This document shows, piece by piece, positions 45,830 to 56,819 of a DNA stretch of 64,000 nucleotides; position 1 is the stretch's first letter, and every line of letters begins with the position of its first letter. Position numbers and translations under genes: made by a program. Origin of the DNA: Lepidodermella squamata (taxonomy: Eukaryota > Gastrotricha); NCBI GenBank assembly GCA_047495785.1, contig JBLDXI010000029.1, positions 744,001 through 808,000 of the forward strand. The letters are read 5' to 3'. The notes beneath the pieces were generated by a model that was not told the DNA's origin, ran no database searches, and was given only the letters and a program-made list of their open reading frames with translations.

Positions 45830-46234
45830 GGTTGTGTGCGAAAAGAGCAAGCGAAATAAGAGCAATGATATATGAGCAATGATATAAGAGCAAAACGATA
45901 TGAGAGCAACGAGATAAGAGCAGAACGACGAAAGAGCAATTATTAATGATAAATCAAGAAAAAATAGTGGCACGCGATCAGATTTTTTTCTTATAACAGA
46001 CAAGTGATTCTCGACCCATTAAGTAGCTCGAATTGCAGTTAAACCGCTCCGCTAATCACTTGATAGTGATGAGGAAAAAAATCTGATCGCGTGCCACTAT
46101 TTTTTCTTGATTTATCATTAATAATTGCTCTTTCGTCGTTCTGCTCTTATCTCGTTGCTCTCATATCGTTTTGCTCTTATATCATTGCTCATATATCATT
46201 GCTCTTATTTCGCTTGCTCTTTTCGCACACAACC
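45830..46234. mobile_element. Foldback element with ~160-nt near-perfect arms and 8-nt target duplication
   Basis: The arms (45830-45992 and 46074-46234) are almost perfect reverse complements, starting GGTTGTGTGCG and ending CGCACACAACC, around a spacer of ~80 nt. AAAAATTG precedes (45822-45829) and follows (46235-46242), a clean 8-nt duplication. Inside the arms, GATATAAGAGCAA-like words repeat. The inner edge is only 78 nt upstream of the ATG of the EGF gene. Confidence 0.9.
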
Positions 46235-49200
46235 AAAAATTGATATAAGAATTTTTTATTGTTAGAATTCATTAGAATCATGGATCAGAAACTCTAAAAT
46301 ACGAGGCGGAGACAAATAATCTCAGTGTAAGAAAAATCTTAAAATAATTCAAAATTTTGTAAAATAAAATGGAAATCGAAGTGTATACGCCACTCGAAAA
46401 TGAAAGCGAAAACGCGGGAGAAATTGGGTCAAGCCGGGTAAAATTAAATACGTTAAATTTCTGAATAAATTAAAATCGGGGTTTACCGGGTTTTCTCCAG
46501 TAAAATCGAGAATGAATGATGGAAAATTCTACTGTCGGGTTCAATTTTGAAATTTTTTAAAAAACTAGTCAAATTTCACGCAAAAAATTGAAAAATAGTT
46601 GCTAAACTTCGTGTTACATCTAATCGATAAAGAGTTTCTGAAAGTTATTTAGGCGGTACATTTTCTTTAGGAAATACAAAACGACCTTTCACAAAATAGT
46701 TCCGAGCAAAATTGAATATATTCGCGGTGATCCTGATTTTCGAAAAATTATGGAAAAATTCCAGAGATTCGATGACAATCCCTGAACCTTTTGACCTTTT
46801 TTCTAATTTTCTAGAAAATCGAATACTATTCAAAAATGTTTGGCTTTATCCACGCGCTAATTTAAATTTCCCACCTTCAGAAACCGTTAAAAGACATTAG
46901 ATTTGTTAAGAAAAATAATTCTGAAAATCTCGTAAAAATTCTTAATATAAATTTTAAGCCGAACACTTTTCCGCCAGCTTTCACAGATAGGAATCAGAAA
47001 GTCAGTCTAAAATGCGAGGCGAAGTCACAAATAATTGCTGGAAAATTCCAAAAATGCCAGAAATCATAAGGTAATAATTAGGTATCGTATAGTTAGGTAA
47101 TAAGGTAATATTAGAATTGAAAAATCGCAAGAGAAATTTGATCCAACCTGATAAAATTGCAAAATTATAGAAAATTGCTGCGCAAGTATGGGACACGGCG
47201 GAATAAAATCGGCGAAATTGTGACGAGATTTTTTCGAATATTTCGAATAGAATTTTCTCCGAAAAATTGGAATAAAATCAGTCAATTGCAAGCGTGAAAA
47301 ATGACTATGAAAAATAACAAATAATATCAAAATCGCCGAGAAAACTTGAAGTTGGCCTCGCTGATGGACCAATCGGAATGCGGGGTTGACGGAAGCTTTG
47401 GCGGGAATTTGCGATAAAACGGATGAATACACAAGTTAATTACAATTGAGTAATTGAAATGCTTTGAGGCTGAAATTGAAGATATTAAGGTAATGGAGTT
47501 GAAGGTGGATCGAAGTACGACCATCGCCCGCGCTTCTCGAGGCACTGAAAAGTAGGACAGGAAACTAAGGATAAGGATGAAGAAATTGAAATAAAATTCG
47601 ACTGAATGACGATTATCGTTATCATTCCCGACTTGACAGCTTTTCCACCGTTAGCTTTTATACGCGCGCGCTTTGCCTCGTGATCTTGGCTGACAAGCGA
47701 ACGCGGCAAATTTGGGGAGACAATGTGAGAGGCACGAGCGATTGCGTAATTTACGTTTTAAATGTATTGTCTGCTAGAAGATGAAGCGCGTTTCACAAAA
47801 ATAATTGGGGAGCACATTGCTTTGGACAATTCCCGATGAGAGAAAACAGTTTAAACCAGAGCATATCTTTTCGCTGAGTCGTCTCCCATAGCCTGATTTG
47901 ATTAGTTTGCATTGTCCTCGCTTTCAAAAATGAGATCAAATGCAATAGAACCGAAATGAAAGTCGTGAGCCAACTTCAGTCACATTTTCTAGCAGCGTTG
48001 TTTTTTCTCTACGCTCAATGCTCAATAATTATTATTTCAGCCTGAATTTAGGGCGAAAATTCAGTCCATTTCTGGGTTTTTCCTACTTTGCCAGCAACCA
48101 GGTGATTTATTTTCAATTCAGAATGACCGTATTCTATCTCACATATATGACACAATAAGCTGGGCGTACTCTCGATTCTGTTGCTCATTGGCCTGCCCCT
48201 GAGCTGAACAAGAAAAACCGAAGCAACTGGTACACATGTCCCACTTGATTTCGCCGATCCTTATCCGATGCAAAATGAAGGATGATCCAAGCGAGCATCG
48301 ATAAATGGCCATTATGTTGCTACTATTTTCAGCGTTGAGTCATTAAGGAAGGATTCGGTAATTTCGGTATACGAAATGGTTGCGATACGAGATTATTTGG
48401 GCCGGAATAAATATGAAATGGTCACGATTTTCGAACTTGGATAGTAATGAATAAAATGAGGCAATTTGAGGAGGCTTTTATTAAACAATTATTATAGTCA
48501 CAAATATTATCCAATCAAACCTATAATTTGATACAGCGTGTCCCTATAAAGTTGCGGAACTATTTTTTTATTTGGCATCTTCAAGTAGAAAATTTCATTG
48601 TTTTATTTAAATTAATACCTACCGAGAGAAGTTTTCATCTTTTACACGCGATTTAACCGAAGAAATAAAAAATGTAACGAAGAAAACCGGAGAGAACCCC
48701 GATGGTAAACTGGTTCGGTAATCGGTTATTTTCGGTATTTTACCCGGTTCGACCAAATTTCTCCGGACTTTTTAATCTTTAATTTTACATTAAAAAGTAA
48801 CATACTTGATTACTTTTCCCGTGATTTTTTTAAATTTTACTAAAATTTGTCTGGCGATGAGTTATGACTTCGCCTCTCATTTAAGAGTTTTGAGCCATTT
48901 GCCGTGTATTTTCTTTGCTTGCATCACTTATGGAACACGCCGTATGAGCAGCTTCCAAAGGCTTCCCAGGTTGGAATATGCATCACTTGTAAAACTATCA
49001 AAGCCCAGACTATTTACTAGTGACTTAGACTCCTCGGATGAGGTAGGAATTAGAGAACGACTGCCCTAATTTCGGCTGCTTCATCCATCAGGTTCGCTGA
49101 TAGGTATTAACTCAGGTTTAATAGCGTTAATTTCGTCTTGGCAGTAAGCTGATTGCGGAAATATCGCGTTTGAGCCCACTAATAAAAAATAATAATCAGG

Positions 49201-49392
49201 AAACGTTTTGATAAGGATCATTTGAATTTGGCAATAGCACTGCATCTGGTATCTGGTATGTGAAGCCTATGACTTCAAGCAACTTCAAAATAAAAAATCT
49301 GCTGTCGATTACCGCTTAGTGCACGACAAAATTGGACAGGGTAACAAGATGAAGACCTGTGTTGTCTGGGATAGGCCTGTGATGCATGTGAA
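46235..49392. other. Intergenic, AT-rich, with an old direct repeat
   Basis: No gene is recognised in 3.2 kb. Two related blocks, about 46270-46540 and 46985-47270, share an ordered series of words (ATCAGAAA, CTAAAATRCGAGGCG, ACAAATAATY, GAGAAATT) and look like a diverged direct duplication. The possible promoter-proximal GC-richer patch at 47500-47720 has no coding structure. Confidence 0.4.
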
Positions 49393-49474
49393 GCTGCTAT
49401 GCCCGAGTGGTTAAGGGGTCTGACTTGAAATCAGATGCGGTCTCCGCGCGTAGGTTCAAATCCTACTGGCAGCG
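49393..49474 (+). tRNA. tRNA-Ser (TGA), cassette C
   Basis: Copy of the tRNA-Ser at 17023-17104 with no difference seen over 82 nt: anticodon TGA and a long variable arm. Confidence 0.95.
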
Positions 49475-49672
49475 ACATTTTTTAACACGAATCTCTGAAC
49501 TCTGAAATTTCAAATTCCAAAGGTTCAATAGAACCCTGGGTTCGATTCCAATTCGAGTAATGAATGTTTATTTTCAAGGCTGAGAGCTGATTTTGAATGC
49601 GTAAATTAGCCGTCCTGAATTAATTTCTAAGCTCGAGTGACATTCAAAAGGGCATCGAGAGCCGCTACCTTT

Positions 49673-49689
49673 GTCGATCTTCGGATCGG

Positions 49690-49728
<39 letters not shown>

Positions 49729-49779
49729 GGCCCCTGCGCAAGGATGACACGCAAAATCGTGAAGCGTTCCATATTTTTT
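49673..49779 (+). ncRNA. U6: U6 spliceosomal snRNA, cassette C
   Basis: Full-length U6 that matches the cassette A copy throughout, including the 5' hairpin and the terminal T run. Confidence 0.95.
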
Positions 49780-49851
49780 GCAATGGCTCACAAACCCCTC
49801 AAGAAACAAGGATCTAATACAGTAGGAATTATGCGCCCTGTTTGTTCAACT

Positions 49852-49924
49852 GCCTTCCTAGCTCAGTCGGTAGAGCATGTGACTTTTAATCACAGGGTCG
49901 GGGGTTCGAGTCCCCCGGAGGGCG
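49852..49924 (+). tRNA. tRNA-Lys (TTT), cassette C
   Basis: Same 73-nt sequence as the cassette A tRNA-Lys, with all stems paired. Confidence 0.95.
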
Positions 49925-49994
49925 CATTATTTTTTCATGTTTTTTGGCGATTGCATCATTCTACAGTCAAACAATGCAATAGTTCTCCATGAAA

Positions 49995-50066
49995 TCCCTG
50001 ATGGTCTAGTGGTTAGGATTCCGCGCTTTCACCGCGGCGGCCCGGGTTCGATTCCCGGTCAGGGAA
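49995..50066 (+). tRNA. tRNA-Glu (TTC), cassette C
   Basis: Same 72-nt sequence as the cassette A and B tRNA-Glu. Confidence 0.95.
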
Positions 50067-50263
50067 CACTTTTTCATCAACCTCGAGCGATTTTCATTCA
50101 TCAGAAAATCTTGTTTCCAACTATTTGCGAAATGTGACCCATCTCCGATATTTACTGTTTTTCTTTGTAAATGAAGAATGTCATCACAATTACTGCGAGC
50201 TCATCATGCATCGAGCAATTGTTCCACTAATGGCGATTTGCGACCGATAATTAGCTGATTTGC

Positions 50264-50269
50264 TATAAA
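50264..50269 (+). promoter_or_regulatory. TATA box of secreted basic protein gene C
   Basis: TATAAA lies 90 nt before the ATG in the context TTAGCTGATTTGCTATAAAT shared with A and B. Confidence 0.6.
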
Positions 50270-50353
50270 TTGGCTGAACTCCATCTTCAACAGCATTCTA
50301 AATCCGTTTTGCGCTTTCATCAGCATTTCCAATTTATCAATTCTCCAATCACC

Positions 50354-50917
50354 ATGCGTATTGCTTTTGTTTTGACTGTTGCTGTCCTTATGGCTCTTGG
50401 TTATACTTTGAAGCTAGTGCTTTCGGCGATAATTCACTATTTTTTATTATTTTCAGCCTTCACTGAGGCTGAAGCTGGCCGTGGCAAGCCGAATAAGGAA
50501 GTTTCCCGAAGCTTCTCGTACAGCGTCTCGAAGAGCGGCTCGTACCAGAAGAACAAGCGGCCGGTGAAGAACTTCGGCAAGAAGTTTGTCTCGAAGCGCA
50601 ACAAGCGCCGCGGCTCGTACTCCAAGTCGGTGTCCGCATCGGTGTCCGCCCGCACCAACAAGCACACCCGCAAGGTGTCCACCAAGAAGTTCAAGCGCGT
50701 GCACCAGCGCATGTCCAAGTCTGGCTCGTACTCGCGATCGGGCTCGTTCGGCGGCCGCAAAAACAAGCGTCACGGCAAGTTCAACAAGAAGGCTGGCCAC
50801 AAGAAGTTCGGCGGCAAGCGCAACAAGGGTCGCAAGAGCCACAAGAGCGGCAGCTACTCCGCCTCCAACAACTTCTCGTACAGCGTAGCCGTCGAGACTG
50901 GCGCTGCTCCCCAGTAA
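50354..50917 (+). CDS. Secreted highly basic Ser/Lys/Arg/Gly-rich protein, copy C
   Basis: Exons 50354-50399 and 50457-50917 encode 168 residues with signal peptide MRIAFVLTVAVLMAL. The intron has the same length and nearly the same sequence as in copy B, but its donor reads GTTATA rather than GTAATA, which should be weaker. The intron is 57 nt, in frame and stop-free, so unspliced RNA would still be translatable. The mature chain is cysteine-free and highly cationic, with SGSYS and NKR/KKF blocks. C and B share substitutions that set them apart from A (SFSYS, KFVSK, VSTKKFKRV). It is likely an abundant secreted structural or coat protein, but the function is unknown. Confidence 0.85.
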   Translation: MRIAFVLTVAVLMALGYTLKLVLSAIIHYFLLFSAFTEAEAGRGKPNKEVSRSFSYSVSKSGSYQKNKRPVKNFGKKFVSKRNKRRGSYSKSVSASVSARTNKHTRKVSTKKFKRVHQRMSKSGSYSRSGSFGGRKNKRHGKFNKKAGHKKFGGKRNKGRKSHKSGSYSASNNFSYSVAVETGAAPQ

Positions 50918-51275
50918 ATAGAATCATTGCTGACGCCCAGGTGGGCAAGAACTGATATATAAAAGCTTTGCAATCGTGCATTTTTGATATACTTACTACT
51001 TACCTAACGGTTTGGATTATTAATCCCATTGACGAAATAAAATGGGCTTCCGAACAGTGGAATCGTAGTTTCAAAAATGGCTGAAAATGTTTTTTATAGC
51101 GTAAGTATGGAGTGTCAAGATCCGGTGAAAACTCAAAAATTAACCTGATGGGGGAACAAATCTTCAAGTAATTTCTTTAAGCTCATTTTATTGAGAAGAA
51201 TGTTAAAACGATAATTATAGATGATCCGGAATATTCATAAATCATTAAAGGCTAGCTACGACGAGCCTAGATATG

Positions 51276-52865
51276 TTACTGACGATGCGTGGCAATGACT
51301 TTGTACTTGGGCGGAACATAAGTGATTCCAGCATCACCTGCTTCTATGTCCACATCTTCGCCCGGAGCGAAGGAGAACGAAAATCGCTGTAGCAGCGATA
51401 CAAGGAAAATGAAATATTCAACACGGGCGAGGGACTCGCCAAGGCAAACACGAGGCCCGATTCCAAACGGAATGAAATGATGCCCATGGTTGATGAGTTT
51501 ACCATTCGCATCAATCCATCGATCAGGGTTGAAAACATCCGGGTCTTTCCAGTAAGTCGGATCATGATGCACAGCGTGGACGTTGGGCGAAACGAATGCC
51601 TTGGCCGGAATATCATAGCCACGGAGGGTCGTGTCTTGTGTGGTCACGTGACTAACACTGAGAGGAGCCACAGATGGATGGCGCAATGCCTCGCACATCA
51701 CTGCATCAATGTAAACCAATTCAGGCCGATCTTCCAGAGTAGGTAAACGATTGCTTGCTCCAATGACAGAATCCACAGCATTTATCGCCTTCTGTTGAAT
51801 ATCAGGATGCTTGCAGAACCAAACCAGCGTCCAATTCAGTGCCGTAGCTGTAGTTTCTGTGCCAGCGAGGAATAAATCGAGCATAACACGGGAGTACTGT
51901 TTGACAGTCATGATGGTCTCGCCCTTCTTCTCAGCATCGATGTACAAATCAGCGAAGTTGCGAATGTGATCTGGGGAGAATGTTTGGCGATGCTCATCTA
52001 TCGACTGCACCATCATGCGATGAACCAGCTTAAAGACCGTTTCTTGCAATTCAAACTGTAAACATTCAAATGATTAGCCGTAGCTCGACGCTTCACTGGA
52101 TTGACTTACTATTTTGATTTTAATAAAGTACTGAGTTATAGGCACGATAGTAGTTATCGCGGCTGCTCCCAAGGGCGTAGCGAACAACTCAGCTGTAGTT
52201 TCGAGCAGTGACTTAAAAAAGGGGTCTTCATAGTCAAATCGCTTCCCGAAAACAATAGCACAAATGATATTGGAAACAGTATTGCCCAGCAGGTGGTGAG
52301 GAGTGAATGGTTGCCCGGCTCGTCGTTCAATCTCCTGCGCCAAATAGCTAACCTCATCGTGCAGTTTTTCAACGATATCAGCCCGGCCCATCCCAAAATC
52401 GCGCATCGATCGCATTACAAATCGCCTTCTGATTTGCCATTCTTCACCTTGGGCGTTCACTACACCGACTCCTTGCGGCTCGTAGATAACGCTTGAAGAG
52501 CGCCCGGAAAATGCAGTAGAGCCAATGACCAAAGCCTCTCTAATCACATCTGCATCCACAAGAGCTAGCAAACGTCTTTGTCCGATATAAGTCCATACTA
52601 TCGGGCCGTGTTGCTGCGCTAGCTTTTGCAACTGTCTCCAACGTAGCCTTATGCCCTGTTTCGCTAGTCTAGCCTGGCCAATCGTTGTACCTGTCCAAAA
52701 TAAATTGTTCGTGGACAAAAGAAGTTAAGGTGTTCACATAATACCAAAGAAAGGTACAGGGATCGGCCCAGGCGGAAGTTTCCTGAACTTTATATAATCA
52801 TACAGGTAAATTTTAGACCCTATGAGGGCCAGTATCAATAGAAAACCAAGAATGTATATCAACAT
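51276..52865 (-). CDS. Cytochrome P450, CYP2-clan-like (3 exons)
   Basis: Exons 52865-52745, 52690-52110 and 52055-51276 give 493 residues, a normal microsomal P450 length. An N-terminal membrane anchor (MLIYILGFLLILALIGSKIY) is followed by the proline hinge KLPPGPIPVPFFG. The I-helix AGTET is at about 298-302, the K-helix ExxR (EALR) at 356-359, the PERF-type FNPDRW near 409-414 and the heme loop FGIGPRVCLG with ligand Cys438. WQIRRRF matches the C-helix W.xxRR. Sequence style fits CYP2-clan monooxygenases. The substrate is not predictable. Start is the ATG of the anchor exon. Confidence 0.92.
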
Positions 52866-53640
52866 TGTAATTAGAAATATGTAATTGCGCTAAATTCATG
52901 AATTACAGCGCCTTGCTGTGATATCATGAATAATATCTTGGGTTATCACGAGGAGAGATAAAGAACGCCGGAAATTATTTGTCCATTTGGACCGGCAACC
53001 GCCAGGGTCATAATTTGGCCACTTTTCAAGGTCGGTTATAGATTAAAGTCATGTTAATCTCACTCGTGCACCAAACGCGCAGTCACGCTCAGAATAATCT
53101 TGGCTTTGAGGGAACAACTTTATAGCTTGTCCTGAACTAAACTGAACTGAAACACAAACATTCTCGATTGTGACTCATCTCCTCGTCTCCTTGCAATTTT
53201 TTTGCCCCTTTGTCGCGTAAAGTCTGACGTGGCTTGTCATATTATATACCAAAAGTAGGGTGAAAATTCATTGCTCGGAAGTGTCAGAAAATTCTCCTTT
53301 TGGCATTATCCTGTGTGTGAACAATTCCCTGACTTGAAAAAAAAGAAGTCATTGCTGGACGATTTTCTTTTACCATTTTGCGAAACATTCAAGCTTTTCC
53401 TTCGTAGTAAGTACGCTCGCCTCGCGTGAGGCGCCTGGCAACACTGATTTAATTATGTATCACGGCTAACATCGCGTCATGCAATGCACAGGCTCATGTA
53501 ATGAAATAAAAATATACTGATACTCGCACGTCTCATTCTCAGAATGAGGCCGGAATAATCTAACTCAGAGCTATCCGTGCGCTTGAGTTGATTTTGAAGA
53601 AGAAACCAATGCGGAAAAACTTGTATCTCCGCAACTTATT
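52866..53640. other. Divergent intergenic region
   Basis: Promoter-type spacer between the P450 and globin-like start codons. No coding or RNA element is recognised. Confidence 0.4.
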
Positions 53641-55020
53641 ATGGCTAGCGACAAAGCGCATCAAGATAGGATACTAATGTCTTTCGACGAAGATGACGAC
53701 GAGGAAGAAGAGTCGGATGAGGACGATTTAAACGACGACATCGATATTAATAGGGTCTCGGCTAATAGCAAAGTCCGTATCGGCAGCACTGCTTCTATGA
53801 GATCTCACCCATCAACAACGCCACAGCAGCGACATTCCCAGCCGTCGCGACTTTTCCTCGGCAGGGAGTCAAGTGCAGCTACAACGCCAGCGCTAAATCG
53901 AAAACAGCCAGCTAACCGCCTCCAATCCAACAACTCAACAGCGTTCGATTTCAGCTTCTCTGCACTCGCGCCTATCGTGATCTGCGGCAGACGGTGGACA
54001 TACAAGTAAGAATGACGGGGTAAAGTCCAGGCATTGCTCGCGTCATATTACGCCTCAGACTACTAAAAGCGTGATGCTATTTGAAACCTATTCGTGATAA
54101 AAATACTTCATAAATAAGCTAGACGAGTGAATAATCGAGGCTAGTTTTCCAAAAAAACGAAGAGCTTGCGTCATCTCGAAATAGAATCGTGATATTAAAT
54201 TTATACGTTCGTGCAAATATTTGCCGAATCAGGGCTATTTAGGCAGCTTTATTCAAATCATAAAGCATTATGCCTTCCATGAGCGAACCTTTGCTTTGTT
54301 TTGTTCGAAGGCTGTCGATAACTTCAATGCTGCCCGACGATGCTGGGGTAGCGGTTCTTCGCGAGACCTTCGAACTAGTCAAAAGGAATGCAGATTCTAT
54401 ATCGATAGTAGCACTTCGCGGTCTGTTCGATCGTCTACCTTCAGCTGCTGAGAAGTTTGCAAAAGCTGGGCGAATCGTGCATGTCGACGATGAATGTAAG
54501 ATCTCTTATGTTTGAAAATCAGAATTTCATCGCTTCTTTAACAGGGGAAATAATAAATCACGGCCGAATTTTCCTTGGAGCCATTGAAAAGTGCATTTCG
54601 CGTGCGAAGGATGCCCCTGCACTCAAAGCGTACTTGAGCAATTTAGGGAAGATGCACAATCGCGTTGGTGTTCGGTCAACGGAAGTTCCTGTCGCTCTTC
54701 ACTATTTCGAATCAGCGATTCTCGACTTCCTTAGACCTTGCCATCACCATGTCGAGAGAACTAGCATCTTATTCACGAATCGCAACAAGCTAGCGCATCT
54801 TGCTGCGGGAGTTTCTATCCCTCAGGGTTTGAGCCTGGTAGACTACAGCGGCTCAAACACCGAAGAAACGTCGTCGAAGGATTTGGGCCTTCCTGATCCT
54901 AGCGGGGCTGATAACTCTGAGCCTGTTCCATCTCCTGTGGTATCTTGCTTCGTTTGCACAACGTGGCGGAATTTCTTCGACTTGATTAACATCTTACTGG
55001 TTACGGATATTAAAGAATGA
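53641..55020 (+). CDS. Globin-like protein with acidic N-terminal extension (3 exons)
   Basis: Proposed exons are 53641-54005 (donor AA|GTAAGA), 54311-54495 and 54545-55020, phases consistent, 341 residues. Residues 1-120 are a low-complexity extension that opens with an acidic run (DEDDDEEEESDEDD). The globin-like part begins about 125: LPDDAGVAVLRETFELVKRN (A helix), LRGLFDRLP (B-C), EIINHGRIFLGAIEKCI with His189 as candidate distal E7, and LSNLGKMHNRVGV with His221 as candidate proximal F8. The 32-residue spacing suits a globin. A G-helix (VALHYFESAILDFL) follows, but a clear H-helix is missing and the C-terminal ~100 residues are Ser/Pro-rich with a CFVC pair. It could be an oxygen or redox sensor. 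The middle acceptor is inferred; exon 1 could be a separate gene. Confidence 0.6.
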
Positions 55021-55722
55021 CGCTGTAAAATAGCCCGCGGGAGATATAAATCATTGAAATTTCGGCGAATGGATCTTTTGGTAAATAAACTGCGTGATGT
55101 GTCACACTTGTTGCCACGTGAGGGTATTACGATTTACGAGTTAAGTTTTTATATTATTCAAACATAATGCGCGACTTCAAAATCTGAGTGTATTCTATCG
55201 AGGAAACGAGGCATGCCTACGGAGAATTCATCAATTTGCTCACATCTCTCGAAATTTGTAATAACCCTTCGGCACTCATTTTGATCAGAAGACTATAGTG
55301 TGACTGAGGGCCGGGTCAGCCATATAAGTCGCCTTAGAACAAATTTGATACAAAAACAACAGGGACGAGGCCCTTACGAGCAAGGGCCCGCGTGTGCCAG
55401 ATCTGCAATTTGCCTTAGGCCCTTTGGTCATTTTTAGTTGTCATGATCAGTGGGATCTGGTGCGATTAGATGGACGGCAGCCGTATTGTGTGTATCGTAA
55501 CTTGGCAAAAGCCGCGAACTCCGTTTCCATACCTTTTGACAATAAATTTGTGGTCACATTCTGGTTTAAGCATAAGAACGGCGATTTTTGAAGAGGATTC
55601 GGATCACGCAGGAGAGATGCTATACGGCTGCAATACTTTCGCCTCCACGAACAGCTCAAGGTTGAGAATAATCTAAAAAGATCGCGTGAACTGGAAACAT
55701 CAACCTCCGATCTAAGGGAATT
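55021..55722. other. Intergenic, upstream part of the GABA-B-like cluster
   Basis: No gene is supported. The end of this stretch (about 55690-55713, GGAAACATCAACCTCCGATCT) resembles the region upstream of the third receptor copy near 62010-62035, so the receptor promoter homology begins here and is interrupted by the element at 55723. Confidence 0.45.
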
Positions 55723-56638
55723 GCACATTTCCCCATCCGCCGGTGTTTCCTCCACGCGCGCGCTCCTATTGGTTGGTTAAATTTACGCGTAATTGCACGG
55801 CGCGCGCATTTATTGCGCAACAAATAATTGCAGCTTTCTACGCGCGCGCTGCAGAATCACAAGAAAACCACAAGTCAGCTAGCCCGAATTGAACAAGTCC
55901 AGTATATCATGTGAAGCGCGCGCATCGAGAGTACATTTTTCAATTAGTATCAAGTTTGAAAAAATTGCAAATCAAGAAGATATGCGAGAAATAATGATGC
56001 CTTAAAATGGACAGGGCGCTCAAAGCAAAATAAAATCGCGCCACTATGGTTCATCATGATATTATGTCGCTTTCGTGAATTCGCAATTTTTCTACATTTT
56101 TAGAAGCGCTTGAGTTTTGATCATTCTAAGGAATTTTTACATCCACTTTATATTATAAGCGGCTTTAATGAGCGGTAACTTTTCAAAGGCATAAACTTTC
56201 AAGGGCAAGAAACATTTTTTAATCAATTCGATGTAGCGCGAAAATAATCAAATGGTTGGAGTCTCAAGCTATATTTTGATGAAAATCACCGAAAATAGTT
56301 CGTGCCATCGGTGCGCGCTTTCGCAATTTGTTAGTTAAAATTTGAATTTTCTAATTTGCGCATTATTTTCTATTTTCTATTCAATAGATCGGTAAATACG
56401 AACAAAATACATGATAATCCATATTTTGTCAAGTTTTTCGACAACAAAATCTGCCTTAATTTATGCTTTTTTATTTTCTTGAAAGCATTTCGCTGACTCA
56501 GCGCAGGGCGCAGCCGTCTTTGCTCTTATCCGTGCGCGCGCGCGCACGAAGGCTGTAATTATCTCAGTTGTTGCGCAACAAGGCCCAGCCAATAGGAGCG
56601 CGCGCGCGGAGGAAACACCGGCGGATGGGGAAATGTAC
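55723..56638. mobile_element. Mutator-like MITE, 916 bp, with 9-nt target duplication
   Basis: Inverted ends GCACATTTCCCCATCCGCCG and, reverse-complemented, GTACATTTCCCCATCCGCCG extend for ~55 nt to CGCGCGCGCTCCTATTGG. The direct repeat AAGGGAATT flanks the element at 55714-55722 and 56639-56647. A 9-nt duplication with long inverted repeats is characteristic of Mutator-like elements. No transposase is present. Confidence 0.85.
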
Positions 56639-56774
56639 AAGGGAATTTGAACCATTTGTTTACCATCTCATCTGTGTGGCTGGTTGAGTTCCTGTTATCG
56701 GAAGGCTTTCAAGTGACTGTTCCGAGACAGGAAGTCCTGCAGCGTCGAAGTCATTAAATTTCCGAGCGCAAGGG

Positions 56775-56780
56775 TATAAA
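56775..56780 (+). promoter_or_regulatory. TATA box ahead of the receptor pseudogene
   Basis: TATAAA in GGGTATAAATGG, positioned ~45 nt before the first homology to the receptor coding region, comparable to 62187-62192 before copy 3. Confidence 0.4.
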
Positions 56781-56819
56781 TGGAGCACTTTAACTTCATT
56801 CGCGGACCACGGACCACAT

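Noticed and set aside
45840-46230. Regularly spaced GAGCAA/TTGCTC words considered as a CRISPR-like array
   Set aside because: The words are short and degenerate and lie within two reverse-complement arms of a transposable foldback element in a eukaryotic genome.
48806-49069. Plus-strand 87-codon frame
   Set aside because: AT-rich, no family resemblance and no splice or promoter context; compatible with chance.
54221-54451. Frame beginning MPNQGYLGSF as the N-terminus of the globin-like gene
   Set aside because: It is not in frame with the globin exon; the phase-compatible acceptor at 54310/54311 with a pyrimidine-rich tract fits better.
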